The notes below the pieces were generated by a model. That model did no database searches, was not told the origin of the DNA, and saw only the letters and a list, made by a program, of their open reading frames with translations. Shown in pieces: positions 24,532 to 32,503 of a stretch of DNA of 64,000 nt (position 1 is its first letter; each line of letters starts with the position of its first letter). The position numbers and the translations under genes are program-made. The stretch comes from Microbacterium immunditiarum (GTDB taxonomy: Bacteria; Actinomycetota; Actinomycetes; Actinomycetales; Microbacteriaceae): NCBI RefSeq assembly GCF_013409785.1, contig NZ_JACCBV010000001.1, forward strand, positions 3,658,001-3,722,000. The letters are read 5' to 3'.

Positions 24532-26277
24532 TCAGGCGGCCGTCTCGTCGCGGTCGTCCTCGCGGGGCTCGCCGCCGTCGTGGTCGTGCGGCTGCTCGCC
24601 CTCGGCGTGCTCGCCCTCGTGGTGCGCGAACCGCGCGACCTCGGCGCCCTCATCCGCGGAGTTCTCGCCTTCGCCCTCGGAGACCTCGCCCTCGTGGAAC
24701 CGGCCCTCGGGGCGCTGCTCCTCGGGGGACTCGGCTTCGGACCGCGTCTCCTCGGCGTCCTCGGGCTCGCCGTCGCGGGCCTCGTCCTGCGGCGCCTCGT
24801 GCGATTCGGCAGCCTCCGGCGCCTCGGCGGCACCTGCCGCGCGCGCCTCGCCGAACGGCGCGGCCTCCCCTTCGGTCGACCCGCCGTCGGCCGGCTCGAG
24901 GTCGACGACGGCGACGTCGCCGATCGGCATGTCGGGACGGATGAGCTCCTTGACCTCGGACATGAAGCTCATGAGCTGATGCTGCTGCCAGCGGAGCTGG
25001 CGCGTGCGGTCCTCGGCGTCGCGGAGCACGGCCTGCGAGTGCGCCGTGACGGTCTCGATGATGCGCTCCGCCTTGGCCCGCGCACGGTCGAGCACGTCGC
25101 GAGCGCGCAGGTTCGCATCGGCCTCGAGCTGCTGGGCCTGGGCGCGCATGAGCCGGTCGAAGTCGTCAGCCTTGCCGGCGACGCGCTGCGCGTGCTCGAG
25201 CGATGCGGCGACCTGCTCGTTCGCGTCCTGCGTGATGCGCTCGGCATGGGCGACCGCCTGGTTGTGGAGCATGAGGAACTCCTGCTGCGCGTCGTCCTGG
25301 CGCCGCGTGAGCGACTCCTCGAACTCGAGCGCGCGCATCCTGAGCTCGCGCACGGCCTCTTCGGCCTCGGCGCGCATCTGCGACGTCTCGCGCGCGACCA
25401 TCGAGCGGAGCGCGGCGGCGCCCTTCTCGGCCTCGCTGCGGATCGCCGCGGCCTCCTGCTCGGCCTGCGACACCTTCTCGGCCGCGTGCGCGGACTCGCG
25501 CTCGAGGCGCGCCTGGTGCGCCATGAGCTCGGTCTCGATGCGCAGGCGGGCCTGGTGCGCGTCGCTCTCGGCCTGCGCGCGGATGCCGTCGGCCTCGGCC
25601 TGGACCTCGCGACGACGGTTGACGACCTCTTCGCGGGCTGCCTCGAGCAGGCGGTCGGCCTGGACGCTCGCGTTGCGGATGATCTGGCTCGCCTGCTCTT
25701 CGGCGACGCGCAGGATCTCCTCGAACTGCGGGCGGTCGGACGCGTTGCCGTTCTCGACGAGCTCCTCGGTGAGCGTCGCGACCCGCTGCTCGGCCTTCGC
25801 GGCGCGAGCGTTCGCGGCGGTGAGCTCGGCCTCGAGCCGCTGGACGGTCTCGCGCGTGTCGCTCGTCGCGCTCGCGACCTCGGACTGCAGGCGCTGCTCG
25901 GCCTTGAGCGCCCGCGCGTTCGCGGTGGTGAGCGCGGCCTTCATCCTCTCGAGCGCGTCTCGCGCGCGATTCTCGGCCTCTTCGAGACGCGCCTCGTACT
26001 CGGCCTCGAGCTGCTCGACGGCCTCGCGGCTCTGCGAGTTCGCCGCGTCGGTCACGCGGCGGTAGCGCTCCTCGAGGAATGCGATCTCGTCGCCGCCTGC
26101 GCGCAGACGCGCCGTGAGCCGGGCGACCGCGGCATCGACCTCGTCCTTGTCGTAACCTCGGAACACCGTCGTGAACGACGCTCCCGTGGCGGGCACGGTG
26201 TCACCGCCGATGAGCTCGTCGAACGGGCTCGCCTCGTCGCCGCCGGCCTGACGGCCCGGCACCTGCTGATCCGACAT
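24532..26277 (-). CDS. DivIVA-like long coiled-coil protein
   Basis: This is a 581-residue protein. The segment FTTVFRGYDKDEVDAAVARL (about residues 34-53) is a DivIVA-type membrane/pole-targeting helix. Residues 55-430 are an almost unbroken coiled coil containing two related segments with TANARALKAEQR and TAANARAAKAEQR. The last 120 residues are an acidic, disordered tail ending in a His/Glu/Asp-rich run. Such proteins (Wag31, Scy, FilP kin) organise polar growth or septation in actinobacteria. The ATG at 26277 follows GAAGCGAGAG. Its exact role is open; a scaffold for cell-wall growth is the best guess. Confidence 0.8.
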   Translation of the reverse strand: MSDQQVPGRQAGGDEASPFDELIGGDTVPATGASFTTVFRGYDKDEVDAAVARLTARLRAGGDEIAFLEERYRRVTDAANSQSREAVEQLEAEYEARLEEAENRARDALERMKAALTTANARALKAEQRLQSEVASATSDTRETVQRLEAELTAANARAAKAEQRVATLTEELVENGNASDRPQFEEILRVAEEQASQIIRNASVQADRLLEAAREEVVNRRREVQAEADGIRAQAESDAHQARLRIETELMAHQARLERESAHAAEKVSQAEQEAAAIRSEAEKGAAALRSMVARETSQMRAEAEEAVRELRMRALEFEESLTRRQDDAQQEFLMLHNQAVAHAERITQDANEQVAASLEHAQRVAGKADDFDRLMRAQAQQLEADANLRARDVLDRARAKAERIIETVTAHSQAVLRDAEDRTRQLRWQQHQLMSFMSEVKELIRPDMPIGDVAVVDLEPADGGSTEGEAAPFGEARAAGAAEAPEAAESHEAPQDEARDGEPEDAEETRSEAESPEEQRPEGRFHEGEVSEGEGENSADEGAEVARFAHHEGEHAEGEQPHDHDGGEPREDDRDETAA

Positions 26278-26454
26278 GTGACTCTCGCTTCTGTTCTGCT
26301 GCTGTGGGGAGATGGGCGGCGCGCGCCGAGCACGGACGCGCCCACCGCTCGTGGCGCCCCAGCGGGTGACGGTTGCCGCGAGCGCGGCGGGAGGCATCGC
26401 GTGGACGCGCGACGACACCGGGTTCGGCGCGGTGTGCGCCTCGGGTTTGTGGGA

Positions 26455-26482
26455 ATCATACCCGTCGCGTCGATGCGGTCCA
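26455..26482 (-). promoter_or_regulatory. Candidate promoter for the DivIVA-like gene
   Basis: On the minus strand TGGACC (26477-26482) and TATGAT (26455-26460) are 16 bases apart. The predicted leader to ATG 26277 is about 170 bases. The rest of this 270-base gap shows no gene. Confidence 0.4.
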
Positions 26483-26493
26483 GACCCGCTGCC

Positions 26494-26539
26494 GACGGAT
26501 GGCGTCCGCGCCGGCCGCGCGAGGGGCGCGGCATCCGTC
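26494..26539 (-). terminator. Hairpin after the Nudix-fold gene
   Basis: GACGGATG (26494-26501) and CATCCGTC (26532-26539) close a GC-rich stem-loop just downstream of the leftward Nudix-fold gene. Confidence 0.5.
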
Positions 26540-26547
26540 TCTTCTCG

Positions 26548-27135
26548 TCAGCGGAGCGCGCCGACGCTCGCCAGCGCGAGCCTCACGAGTGTGCCCCGAC
26601 CGCCCTCCATCTCGGCGGCGAGCGCGTCGGACGACGCCTCCTCGGGCGTCAGCCACGTGACCTCGAGTGCGTCCTGGCGCGGCTCGCACGTGCCCGTCAC
26701 GGGCACCACGAACGCGAGCGACACGGCGTGCTGACGGTCGTCGTGGAAGGGGCTCACGCCGGGCAGCGGGAAGTACTCGGCGACGGTGAACGGCACGGGC
26801 TGAGGCGGCAGCAGCGGGAAGGCCATCGGCCCGAGGTCGTTCTCGAGGTGCCGGAAGAGCGCGTCGCGGATGGTCTCGCCGTAGCGGACGCGTCCCGACA
26901 CGATCGTGCGCGTGATCTCGCCGACGGGCGTGGCGCGAAGGAGGATGCCCACTTCGACGACCTGGCCCATGCCGTCCGTCCGGACGGGGACGGCCTCGAC
27001 GTAGAGCATCGGCAGTCGCCGGCGCGCCTCGGCGAGCTCGATCTCGCTCAGCCACGCCGGGTTCGAGACGTTCCCCGAGGGCGGTCCGAACGGATCGTCG
27101 CCCGCGGGTTCGGGGTCGGGTGTTCGCACGGCCAT
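26548..27135 (-). CDS. Nudix-fold protein with degenerate Nudix box (DUF4916-like)
   Basis: This is a 195-residue protein. The Nudix box region is GRVRYGETIRDALFRHLEND. The first Gly and Glu keep their spacing, but the REUxEE core is replaced by RHLEND, so the main metal-binding glutamates are altered. Hydrolase activity is doubtful and it may bind a nucleotide without cutting it. The start MAVRTPDPEP is chosen because the longer frame adds low-complexity residues that overlap the divergent esterase leader. As far as I recall, similar actinobacterial proteins are filed under DUF4916/NUDIX family. Confidence 0.78.
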   Translation of the reverse strand: MAVRTPDPEPAGDDPFGPPSGNVSNPAWLSEIELAEARRRLPMLYVEAVPVRTDGMGQVVEVGILLRATPVGEITRTIVSGRVRYGETIRDALFRHLENDLGPMAFPLLPPQPVPFTVAEYFPLPGVSPFHDDRQHAVSLAFVVPVTGTCEPRQDALEVTWLTPEEASSDALAAEMEGGRGTLVRLALASVGALR

Positions 27136-27217
27136 GGTTCCTGTATACCCCCTCGCTCCGCCCGACGCCGGACTCCCGGCGGGTGGCGCTGTCGACGCCC
27201 GGTGGCAGGATGAGGGC

Positions 27218-27910
27218 ATGCCCGAGTCGCTCATCCTCGACGCAGACGCGGCGCTGTGGTCGGTCGAGCCCGCCGACGTCGCAGGAAGGCACCTGCTGCT
27301 CCTCCTCCACGGCTACGGCGCCGACGAGCACGACCTCTACGGACTGCGCGCGTACCTCCCCGAGACGCTCGCGGTCGTGAGCCTCGCGGCCCCTCTCACG
27401 CCGCCGTGGCCCATGCCGGGGCGGTCGTGGTACCCGATCGACGGGTTGGACGGGCGCGACCCCTCGCACGTCACTGCCGCGGCTCAGGCCGTGATCGAGT
27501 GGGTCGACGCACATGCGCCGGGCGCGGCATCCGTCGGTCTCCTCGGGTTCTCGCAAGGCGGTGCGGTGTCGCTGCAGGCCCTGCGACTCGAACCCCGGCG
27601 CTTCGCGTACGCGGTGAACCTCAGCGGCTACGTGACGCCGGGCGGCCTGCCGCGAGACGCCGAGCTCGCCGAAGCCAAGCCGCCCGTGTTCTGGGGACGC
27701 GGCACGCACGACGATGTGATCCCCGCGGCGCTCGTCGAGCACACGACGCAGTGGCTGCCCGATCACGTCGACCTGAGCGGGCGCGTCTACCCCGGCCTGA
27801 CCCACAGCGTGTCCGAGCAGGAACTGGCCGATGTGCACGTCTTCCTCGAGAAGAGACTGACGGATGCCGCGCCCCCGCCCTCATCGGACGACGCGGGCGA
27901 CCGGCCCTGA
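27218..27910 (+). CDS. Alpha/beta hydrolase, phospholipase/carboxylesterase type
   Basis: This is a 230-residue serine hydrolase. The oxyanion region is LLLLHGYGADEHDL, the nucleophile Ser lies in LLGFSQGGAVSL (about residue 110), the acid in GTHDDVIP, and the base His in YPGLTHSVSEQEL. This is the YpfH/acyl-protein thioesterase family, which cleaves short-chain esters. It starts at the ATG after GGCAGGATGAGGG. It is divergent from the Nudix-fold gene and convergent, 2 bases apart, with the PfkB kinase gene. Confidence 0.88.
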   Translation: MPESLILDADAALWSVEPADVAGRHLLLLLHGYGADEHDLYGLRAYLPETLAVVSLAAPLTPPWPMPGRSWYPIDGLDGRDPSHVTAAAQAVIEWVDAHAPGAASVGLLGFSQGGAVSLQALRLEPRRFAYAVNLSGYVTPGGLPRDAELAEAKPPVFWGRGTHDDVIPAALVEHTTQWLPDHVDLSGRVYPGLTHSVSEQELADVHVFLEKRLTDAAPPPSSDDAGDRP

Positions 27911-27912
27911 CG

Positions 27913-28866
27913 TCACGCCGGCGGCAGCTGCGACTCGAGGTCCGCGACTTCGTCGGCGCCGCACAGTGCCGTCGCCGGGAGCGCGGCGGTCGCCGAGCCC
28001 GCCGCGACGGCGGTGCGGAACGCCGCGCGCGGCGTGCGGCCTTCGGCGAGGCGCAGCACGAACGCCCCCAGGAAGCTGTCTCCCGCGCCGACGGTGCTCT
28101 GGACGGCGACCTTCGGAGTCGGCAGCCGCCACGTGTCGTCGGCGGTCACGAGCACGGCACCCGCGCCGCCGAGCGTGAGCGCGACGATCTCGGTGCGCCC
28201 CGCCGCGATGAGCGCCCGCGCGGCCTCCTCGAGCTGCGCGTCGTCGCCGACGGGAGCGCCCACGAGCTCGGCGAGCTCGTGGCGACTGGGCTTCACGAGG
28301 AACACGCCTTCGTCGAGGGCGGCGTTCAGCGCGGCATCCGATGCGTCGACGATGCACCGCGATCCGTGATCGCGGGCGATGCGGGCCAGCCGCCCGTAGA
28401 AGTCGACGGGGATCCCGGGCGGCAGGCTGCCGCTCGCGACGAGATAGCCGCCGACGGGGAGGTCGTCGACGACGGCCGAGAGAAGTGCGCGCCACTCCGG
28501 CTCGGACAGCTGCGGCCCCTGCAGCACGAAGCGGAACTGCTCGCCGGTCGACGTCTCGTCGACCGTGAAGCTCTCGCGCGTGCTGCCCCTGACCCGGACG
28601 ACCCGGCCCATGATCCCCTCGCGTTCGAGCAGCTCGCGATACGCGTGGCCCGTCGGTCCGCCGGCGGTGTAGAGGGCGGTCGACCGGCCGCCGAGGTTGC
28701 GCACGACCCGCGACACGTTGATGCCGCCGCCGCCCGGGTCCAGGCGCGTCGGCCCGCACCGCAGCTTCTCCTCGGGGATCACCCGAGGGGTCGACGTGCT
28801 CACATCCAGCGCCGGGTTGGGCGTCACCGTCAGGATCGGATCATGGGCTCGCGCGGGGTCGGCCAT
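27913..28866 (-). CDS. 1-phosphofructokinase family hexose kinase (PfkB)
   Basis: This is a 317-residue ribokinase-fold enzyme. TVTPNPALDVSTSTP at the N-terminus, DPGGGGINVSRVVRNLGG for substrate binding, VKPSRHELAELVG, and the catalytic Asp in STVGAGDSFLGAFV are all present. This clade covers 1-phosphofructokinase, tagatose-6-phosphate kinase and PfkB. No PTS genes adjoin it, so the substrate may be fructose 6- or 1-phosphate. Stand-alone gene, divergent from the ABC-F leader. Confidence 0.88.
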   Translation of the reverse strand: MADPARAHDPILTVTPNPALDVSTSTPRVIPEEKLRCGPTRLDPGGGGINVSRVVRNLGGRSTALYTAGGPTGHAYRELLEREGIMGRVVRVRGSTRESFTVDETSTGEQFRFVLQGPQLSEPEWRALLSAVVDDLPVGGYLVASGSLPPGIPVDFYGRLARIARDHGSRCIVDASDAALNAALDEGVFLVKPSRHELAELVGAPVGDDAQLEEAARALIAAGRTEIVALTLGGAGAVLVTADDTWRLPTPKVAVQSTVGAGDSFLGAFVLRLAEGRTPRAAFRTAVAAGSATAALPATALCGADEVADLESQLPPA

Positions 28867-28965
28867 GCGCTCATGCTAGGACGGCGCGCAGGCGACTCAC
28901 AGACCATCGGACGCGCGAGTCCGCTATGCTGGCCCGCGTCCTTGTCCCGAGGTGAGGAAAAGACA

Positions 28966-28995
28966 GTGACAGAGATCGTCGCGACCGCGCAGTGA
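28966..28995 (+). CDS. Nine-codon leader ORF (MTEIVATAQ) upstream of the ABC-F gene
   Basis: GTG ACA GAG ATC GTC GCG ACC GCG CAG TGA reads as a 9-residue peptide. It is preceded by an unusually strong ribosome site (GAGGTGAGG, 28950-28957 region) and lies 160 bases before the ABC-F start. Antibiotic-resistance ABC-F genes are often controlled by ribosome stalling on such leader peptides. Coding status is inferred from the ribosome site and position only. It is too short to judge by codon use. A TATGCT -10-like box lies at 28925-28930. Confidence 0.5.
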   Translation: MTEIVATAQ

Positions 28996-29155
28996 CACCG
29001 CGCTGATCCGTCGATCCTTCGACGTGTCCGCGCGCCGCTGAAAAGCCGCACCGCGCTGACCGTCGATCTCCCGCCCTTCGCCGGGCTTCTGCACGCCCGG
29101 CATCCGTGGCACTCGTGGACTCCGACGTCAGCGCCCGACTGACGAAGGAGACCAC
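28996..29155 (+). promoter_or_regulatory. Structured leader of the ABC-F gene, possible attenuator
   Basis: This 160-base leader holds a direct repeat (CACCGCGCTGA...CCGTCGATC at 28996-29016 and 29049-29068, differing by one base) and three hairpins. These are CGTCGA/TCGACG (29009-29024), GCCGGGC/GCCCGGC (29080-29101), and CGTCAG/CTGACG (29126-29144) directly against the AAGGAG ribosome site at 29145-29150. The last could mask translation. Together with the 9-codon ORF this fits ribosome-mediated control. The switching mechanism is an inference. Confidence 0.45.
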
Positions 29156-30832
29156 ATGTCCACCCATACCCTCACACCCTCCGTCGTGCTCGACCGCGTG
29201 TCGTTCACGTGGCCCGACGGCACCGCCGCCCTCACGGACGTCACGGGCGCGTTCGGCTCTCGACGCACCGGCCTCGTCGGCCGCAACGGCGCCGGGAAGT
29301 CCACGCTGCTGCAGCTCATCGCGGGCGAGATCGCACCGACGTCGGGTCGCCTCGACGCGGTGGCGGATGCCGCGTCCCTGCCGCAGCGCCTGACGCTCGA
29401 AGTCGACCGCCCCGTGGCGGACGTGCTCGGGATCGGCGACGCCCTGCGCGCGCTCCGCGCGATCGAGTCCGGAGACCCCGACCCGCGTCACTTCGACGCG
29501 GTCGGCGCCGACTGGGACGTCGAAGCGCGGGCGCACGCCGCCCTCGCCGAGGCTGGTCTCGCGCCCGAGATGCTCGACCGCCGCGTCGGCGAGCTCTCGG
29601 GAGGCGAGGCCGTGCTCACGGCGATCGCGGGCATCCGCCTGGGGTCCGCCGGCGAGCGCGCGCCCATCGCGCTGCTCGACGAGCCGACGAACAACCTCGA
29701 CCGGAACGCGCGCACACGCCTGTACGACATGGTGCGCTCGTGGCGGGGCACGCTCATCGTGGTCAGCCACGATGTCGCGCTGCTCGACCTCATGGACGAG
29801 ACCGCGGAGCTCTACGCGAACGAGCTGTCGGTCTTCGGCGGCCCGTACTCCGAGTGGAGGGCGTGGCTCGACACCGAGCAGGACGCCGCCCGGCAGGCCG
29901 AGCGCTCCGCCGCCCAGGCGCTGCGGCGCGAGAAGCGCCAGCGCATCGAGGCCGAGACCACGATCGCCCGCCGCAGGCAGATGGGCCAGAAGGCGTTCGA
30001 TGAGAAGCGCGTGCCGAAGATCGTCATGAACGCCCGCAAGCGCGCCGCCCAGGTGTCGGCCGGCAAGCTCCGCGGCGAGAAGGCCGATCGTGAGGCGACC
30101 GCTCGCGAGGCGCTCGACGCCGCCGAGCGTCGCGTGCGCGATGAAGCGATCGTCAAGATCGACCTGCCCGACCCGGGTGTGCCCGCGGGACGCCGCATCG
30201 CGACGATCAGCGACGCGCACCACGCGTGGATCGTCCAGGGGCCCGAGCGCGTGGCGCTCATCGGCCCCAACGGCGTCGGCAAGACGACGTTGTTGGAGCG
30301 GCTCGTCGGCGGCACCGGCGTCGAGGTGAATCCGTCGGGCTCGATCGGCGACTCGGGCGCTGAAGCCGGAGCTGAAGCCCGGTTCAGCCCGGCGCTTTCA
30401 CGCGCCGTTGCGCATACCGACCGCATCGGCTACCTGCCGCAGCGCATCGACGGGCTCGACGATCGGTCATCCGTGCTCGAGAACGTCTCGGCCGTCGCGC
30501 AGAGCATCGGCATCGCCGAGCTGCGCAACCGCCTCGCACGGTTCCTGATCAGGGGCTCGACGGTCGAACGACCGGTCGGGACGCTGTCGGGCGGCGAGCG
30601 GTTCCGTGTGGCGCTGGCGCGGCTCCTGCTGGCCGATCCGCCTCCGCAGCTGCTCGTGCTGGACGAGCCGACGAACAACCTCGACCTCGACACGGTCGAC
30701 CAGCTCGTCGGCGCCCTGGCCGCCTACCGCGGCGCCGTCCTCGTGGTGAGCCACGACGACGTGTTCCTCGAGCGGCTCGGGGTCGACCTCGTGCTGGAGC
30801 TCGCGCCCGACGGAACGCTCACCGAGAGGTGA
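29156..30832 (+). CDS. ABC-F family ATPase (ribosome-protection or translation-factor type)
   Basis: This is a 558-residue protein with two ABC domains and no membrane segments. Walker A motifs are GRNGAGKST (about residue 43) and GPNGVGKTT (about 371). The signatures are LSGGE in both halves (VGELSGGEAVL, GTLSGGERFRV), and both Walker B motifs read LLDEPTNNLD or VLDEPTNNLD. The linker (about 250-310) is long, basic and helical (QALRREKRQRIEAETTIARR), as in ABC-F proteins that reach into the ribosomal E site to displace antibiotics. The structured leader with a short ORF supports a resistance role. A housekeeping Ettа-like role remains possible. Confidence 0.88.
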   Translation: MSTHTLTPSVVLDRVSFTWPDGTAALTDVTGAFGSRRTGLVGRNGAGKSTLLQLIAGEIAPTSGRLDAVADAASLPQRLTLEVDRPVADVLGIGDALRALRAIESGDPDPRHFDAVGADWDVEARAHAALAEAGLAPEMLDRRVGELSGGEAVLTAIAGIRLGSAGERAPIALLDEPTNNLDRNARTRLYDMVRSWRGTLIVVSHDVALLDLMDETAELYANELSVFGGPYSEWRAWLDTEQDAARQAERSAAQALRREKRQRIEAETTIARRRQMGQKAFDEKRVPKIVMNARKRAAQVSAGKLRGEKADREATAREALDAAERRVRDEAIVKIDLPDPGVPAGRRIATISDAHHAWIVQGPERVALIGPNGVGKTTLLERLVGGTGVEVNPSGSIGDSGAEAGAEARFSPALSRAVAHTDRIGYLPQRIDGLDDRSSVLENVSAVAQSIGIAELRNRLARFLIRGSTVERPVGTLSGGERFRVALARLLLADPPPQLLVLDEPTNNLDLDTVDQLVGALAAYRGAVLVVSHDDVFLERLGVDLVLELAPDGTLTER

Positions 30833-30836
30833 CGGC

Positions 30837-30877
30837 GGGCGCGGCATCCGGATTCATGTGATCCGGGTGCCGCGCCC
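30837..30877 (+). terminator. 17-bp hairpin after the ABC-F gene
   Basis: Arms 30837-30853 and 30861-30877 pair over 17 bases with a single G-T wobble and a 7-base loop. It begins 4 bases after the ABC-F stop and also faces the convergent Gre-like gene. Confidence 0.8.
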
Positions 30878-30895
30878 AACCGGCGCTCGCCGGAC

Positions 30896-31303
30896 TCAGC
30901 CGAACGGATGCGCCTCGAGGATCATCACCTGGAGCTTCGTGCCCGAAGGCGTCGCGTAGGTGACCGCGTCGCCGACATACCGGCCGCTGATCGCGGCGCC
31001 GAGCGGCGAGGTGGGCGAGTACACGTCGAGGTCGACCGCGGCGTCGTTTCGCACGACGTCGCGGCTGCCGAGGAGGAACTTCTCGACCGATCCGTCGGCC
31101 TCGAAGCGGACGCTCACGATCATGCCCGGCTCGACGAGACCGTCGTCGGGCTTCGGGCCGACCTCGGCGCGCCGGATGAGCTCGCGAAGCTCGATGACGC
31201 GCGCCTGGTCGGCGTCGGGCTGCGAGACGAGCTCGGCGAGCTCCTCTTCGAGCGACGCCAGCGTCGCGGGGGTCATCCAGACGGGATCCGTCACGTTGCT
31301 CAT
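30896..31303 (-). CDS. Short GreA/GreB-family elongation factor
   Basis: This is a 135-residue protein. The C-terminal two-thirds (from about residue 55) is the FKBP-like GreA/GreB domain, with SPLGAAISGRYVGDAVTYATPSG as its landmark (read in two parts). The N-terminal coiled coil is about half the usual length (true GreA is near 158-165 residues). The acidic tip that reaches the RNA polymerase active site is therefore displaced or lost. It may bind the secondary channel without stimulating cleavage, like Rnk or other Gre-fold regulators. The ATG at 31303 follows GGAGGAG. Confidence 0.8.
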   Translation of the reverse strand: MSNVTDPVWMTPATLASLEEELAELVSQPDADQARVIELRELIRRAEVGPKPDDGLVEPGMIVSVRFEADGSVEKFLLGSRDVVRNDAAVDLDVYSPTSPLGAAISGRYVGDAVTYATPSGTKLQVMILEAHPFG

Positions 31304-31388
31304 CGTCGACTCCTCCTCCTTGGCCGGAAGCGGCAGAGAACCTCCGAGCCTAGTCCCACCCGGTGGGAAAGGCCAGCGAACGGGAGGC

Positions 31389-31817
31389 CTACCGCCCAGG
31401 CAGGGGGTCGTCCTCGCGCGACCACGCGATCGCGATGAGCCGGCGCAGCACGTCGAGATCGACGTCTTCGAGCTTCTTGACGTACACGCACCCCGCGCCC
31501 TCGGTGTACGTGCCGAGCTCGGGGAGGAGCGCGGCGCCCTCCGGCAGATCCTTCAGCCCGTACAGCGACAGCTGCGCCTTGCGGGGCGAGAAGGCCGTCT
31601 TGGGCCAGTCGCCGCGGGTGCGCGGATCGGCGCGCGACACGTACCGGTAGGTTCCGTAGCCCACCATCGACGGCCCCCACATGACGGGATCCTCCCCCGT
31701 CACCTCGCGGAAGAGCTCCGCGAGCACGAGTCCGTCCTCACGCCGCTTCGCCGGAGTCACACCGTCGAGGAACGCGCGGACGTCGGCATCCGTGGGCTTC
31801 GTCTTGATCTCGGCCAT
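31389..31817 (-). CDS. DUF1801 domain protein
   Basis: This is a 142-residue soluble protein. The pattern VRAFLDGVTPAKRREDGLVL, then PVMWGPSMVGYGTYRY and the C-terminal GCVYVKKLEDVDLDVLRRLI, fits the DUF1801/YdhG-like fold, whose biochemical role is not established. The ATG of MAEIKTK is chosen; the frame extends 13 codons further without a ribosome site. No partner is evident from context. Confidence 0.8.
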   Translation of the reverse strand: MAEIKTKPTDADVRAFLDGVTPAKRREDGLVLAELFREVTGEDPVMWGPSMVGYGTYRYVSRADPRTRGDWPKTAFSPRKAQLSLYGLKDLPEGAALLPELGTYTEGAGCVYVKKLEDVDLDVLRRLIAIAWSREDDPLPGR

Positions 31818-31869
31818 GCCCCATTGTCCGCTCGGCGAGGCCGCGATGGCCAGCACCGGATGCCGCGCC

Positions 31870-32361
31870 TCACGGCTTGGGAGGTTTGGGCGCCTTCGTG
31901 TGCCCCGGAGCGCTCCCGCTGTTCCCGCGGCCTTCGGAGGGCGGAGGTCCGTCGGCGGATGTCGCGGACGGACTCGGCGTCGGCGCGGGCAGGGGTGCCG
32001 GGTCGACGACGGGAACGTCGATCACGCTTGGCGACGGGGAAGGTGCGGCATCGGGCGTCGGCGACGCACTCGGGGTCGGCGTGGGGCTCTGCGATGGCGT
32101 GGCAGGGGGCGTATGCCTGCCGCGCGATTCGTCGACGGATGCCGCGGGCCGAGCGGGCCACCGCGGCGACGCGTCGGGCGGGCCGCCCCCGATCGCGGCG
32201 ACGACGGCGAGCACGATCGCCGCGGCGGTGAAGCCGCCCGCCGTGACCGAGAGCAGGCGAATGCGCCGCATGCGGCGACCGGCGCGGTCGACGAAGACCT
32301 GGTACGCGCGGCGCGTGCTGAGATCGGGTGTCTCGGGCGCGCGCGGAGGCTCAGGATCCAT
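31870..32361 (-). CDS. Hypothetical single-pass membrane protein with Pro/Ser/Thr-rich outer domain
   Basis: This is a 163-residue protein. Residues 1-33 are charged and cytoplasmic, 34-57 form one hydrophobic helix (LSVTAGGFTAAAIVLAVVAA), and the remaining 105 residues are a Pro/Ser/Thr/Ala-rich extracellular stretch (for example SQSPTPTPSASPTPDAAPSP) ending in a basic KAPKPPKP. The start ATG at 32361 follows GCGAGGAG. The gene is divergent from the helicase, 142 bases apart. It is probably a cell-wall-spanning protein; function unknown. Confidence 0.72.
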   Translation of the reverse strand: MDPEPPRAPETPDLSTRRAYQVFVDRAGRRMRRIRLLSVTAGGFTAAAIVLAVVAAIGGGPPDASPRWPARPAASVDESRGRHTPPATPSQSPTPTPSASPTPDAAPSPSPSVIDVPVVDPAPLPAPTPSPSATSADGPPPSEGRGNSGSAPGHTKAPKPPKP

Positions 32362-32503
32362 CGCACTCCTCGCGAATGCAGACGTGCCGGGGGCGCACGT
32401 CGTACGCGAGCATACGGGACGCGGACGGTGCGCGCCCCTGTAATCCCGCTGGGCATCGCGCAACCCCTGCCCGGATGTCGCCGGTGGCGACGAAGATGGA
32501 AGC

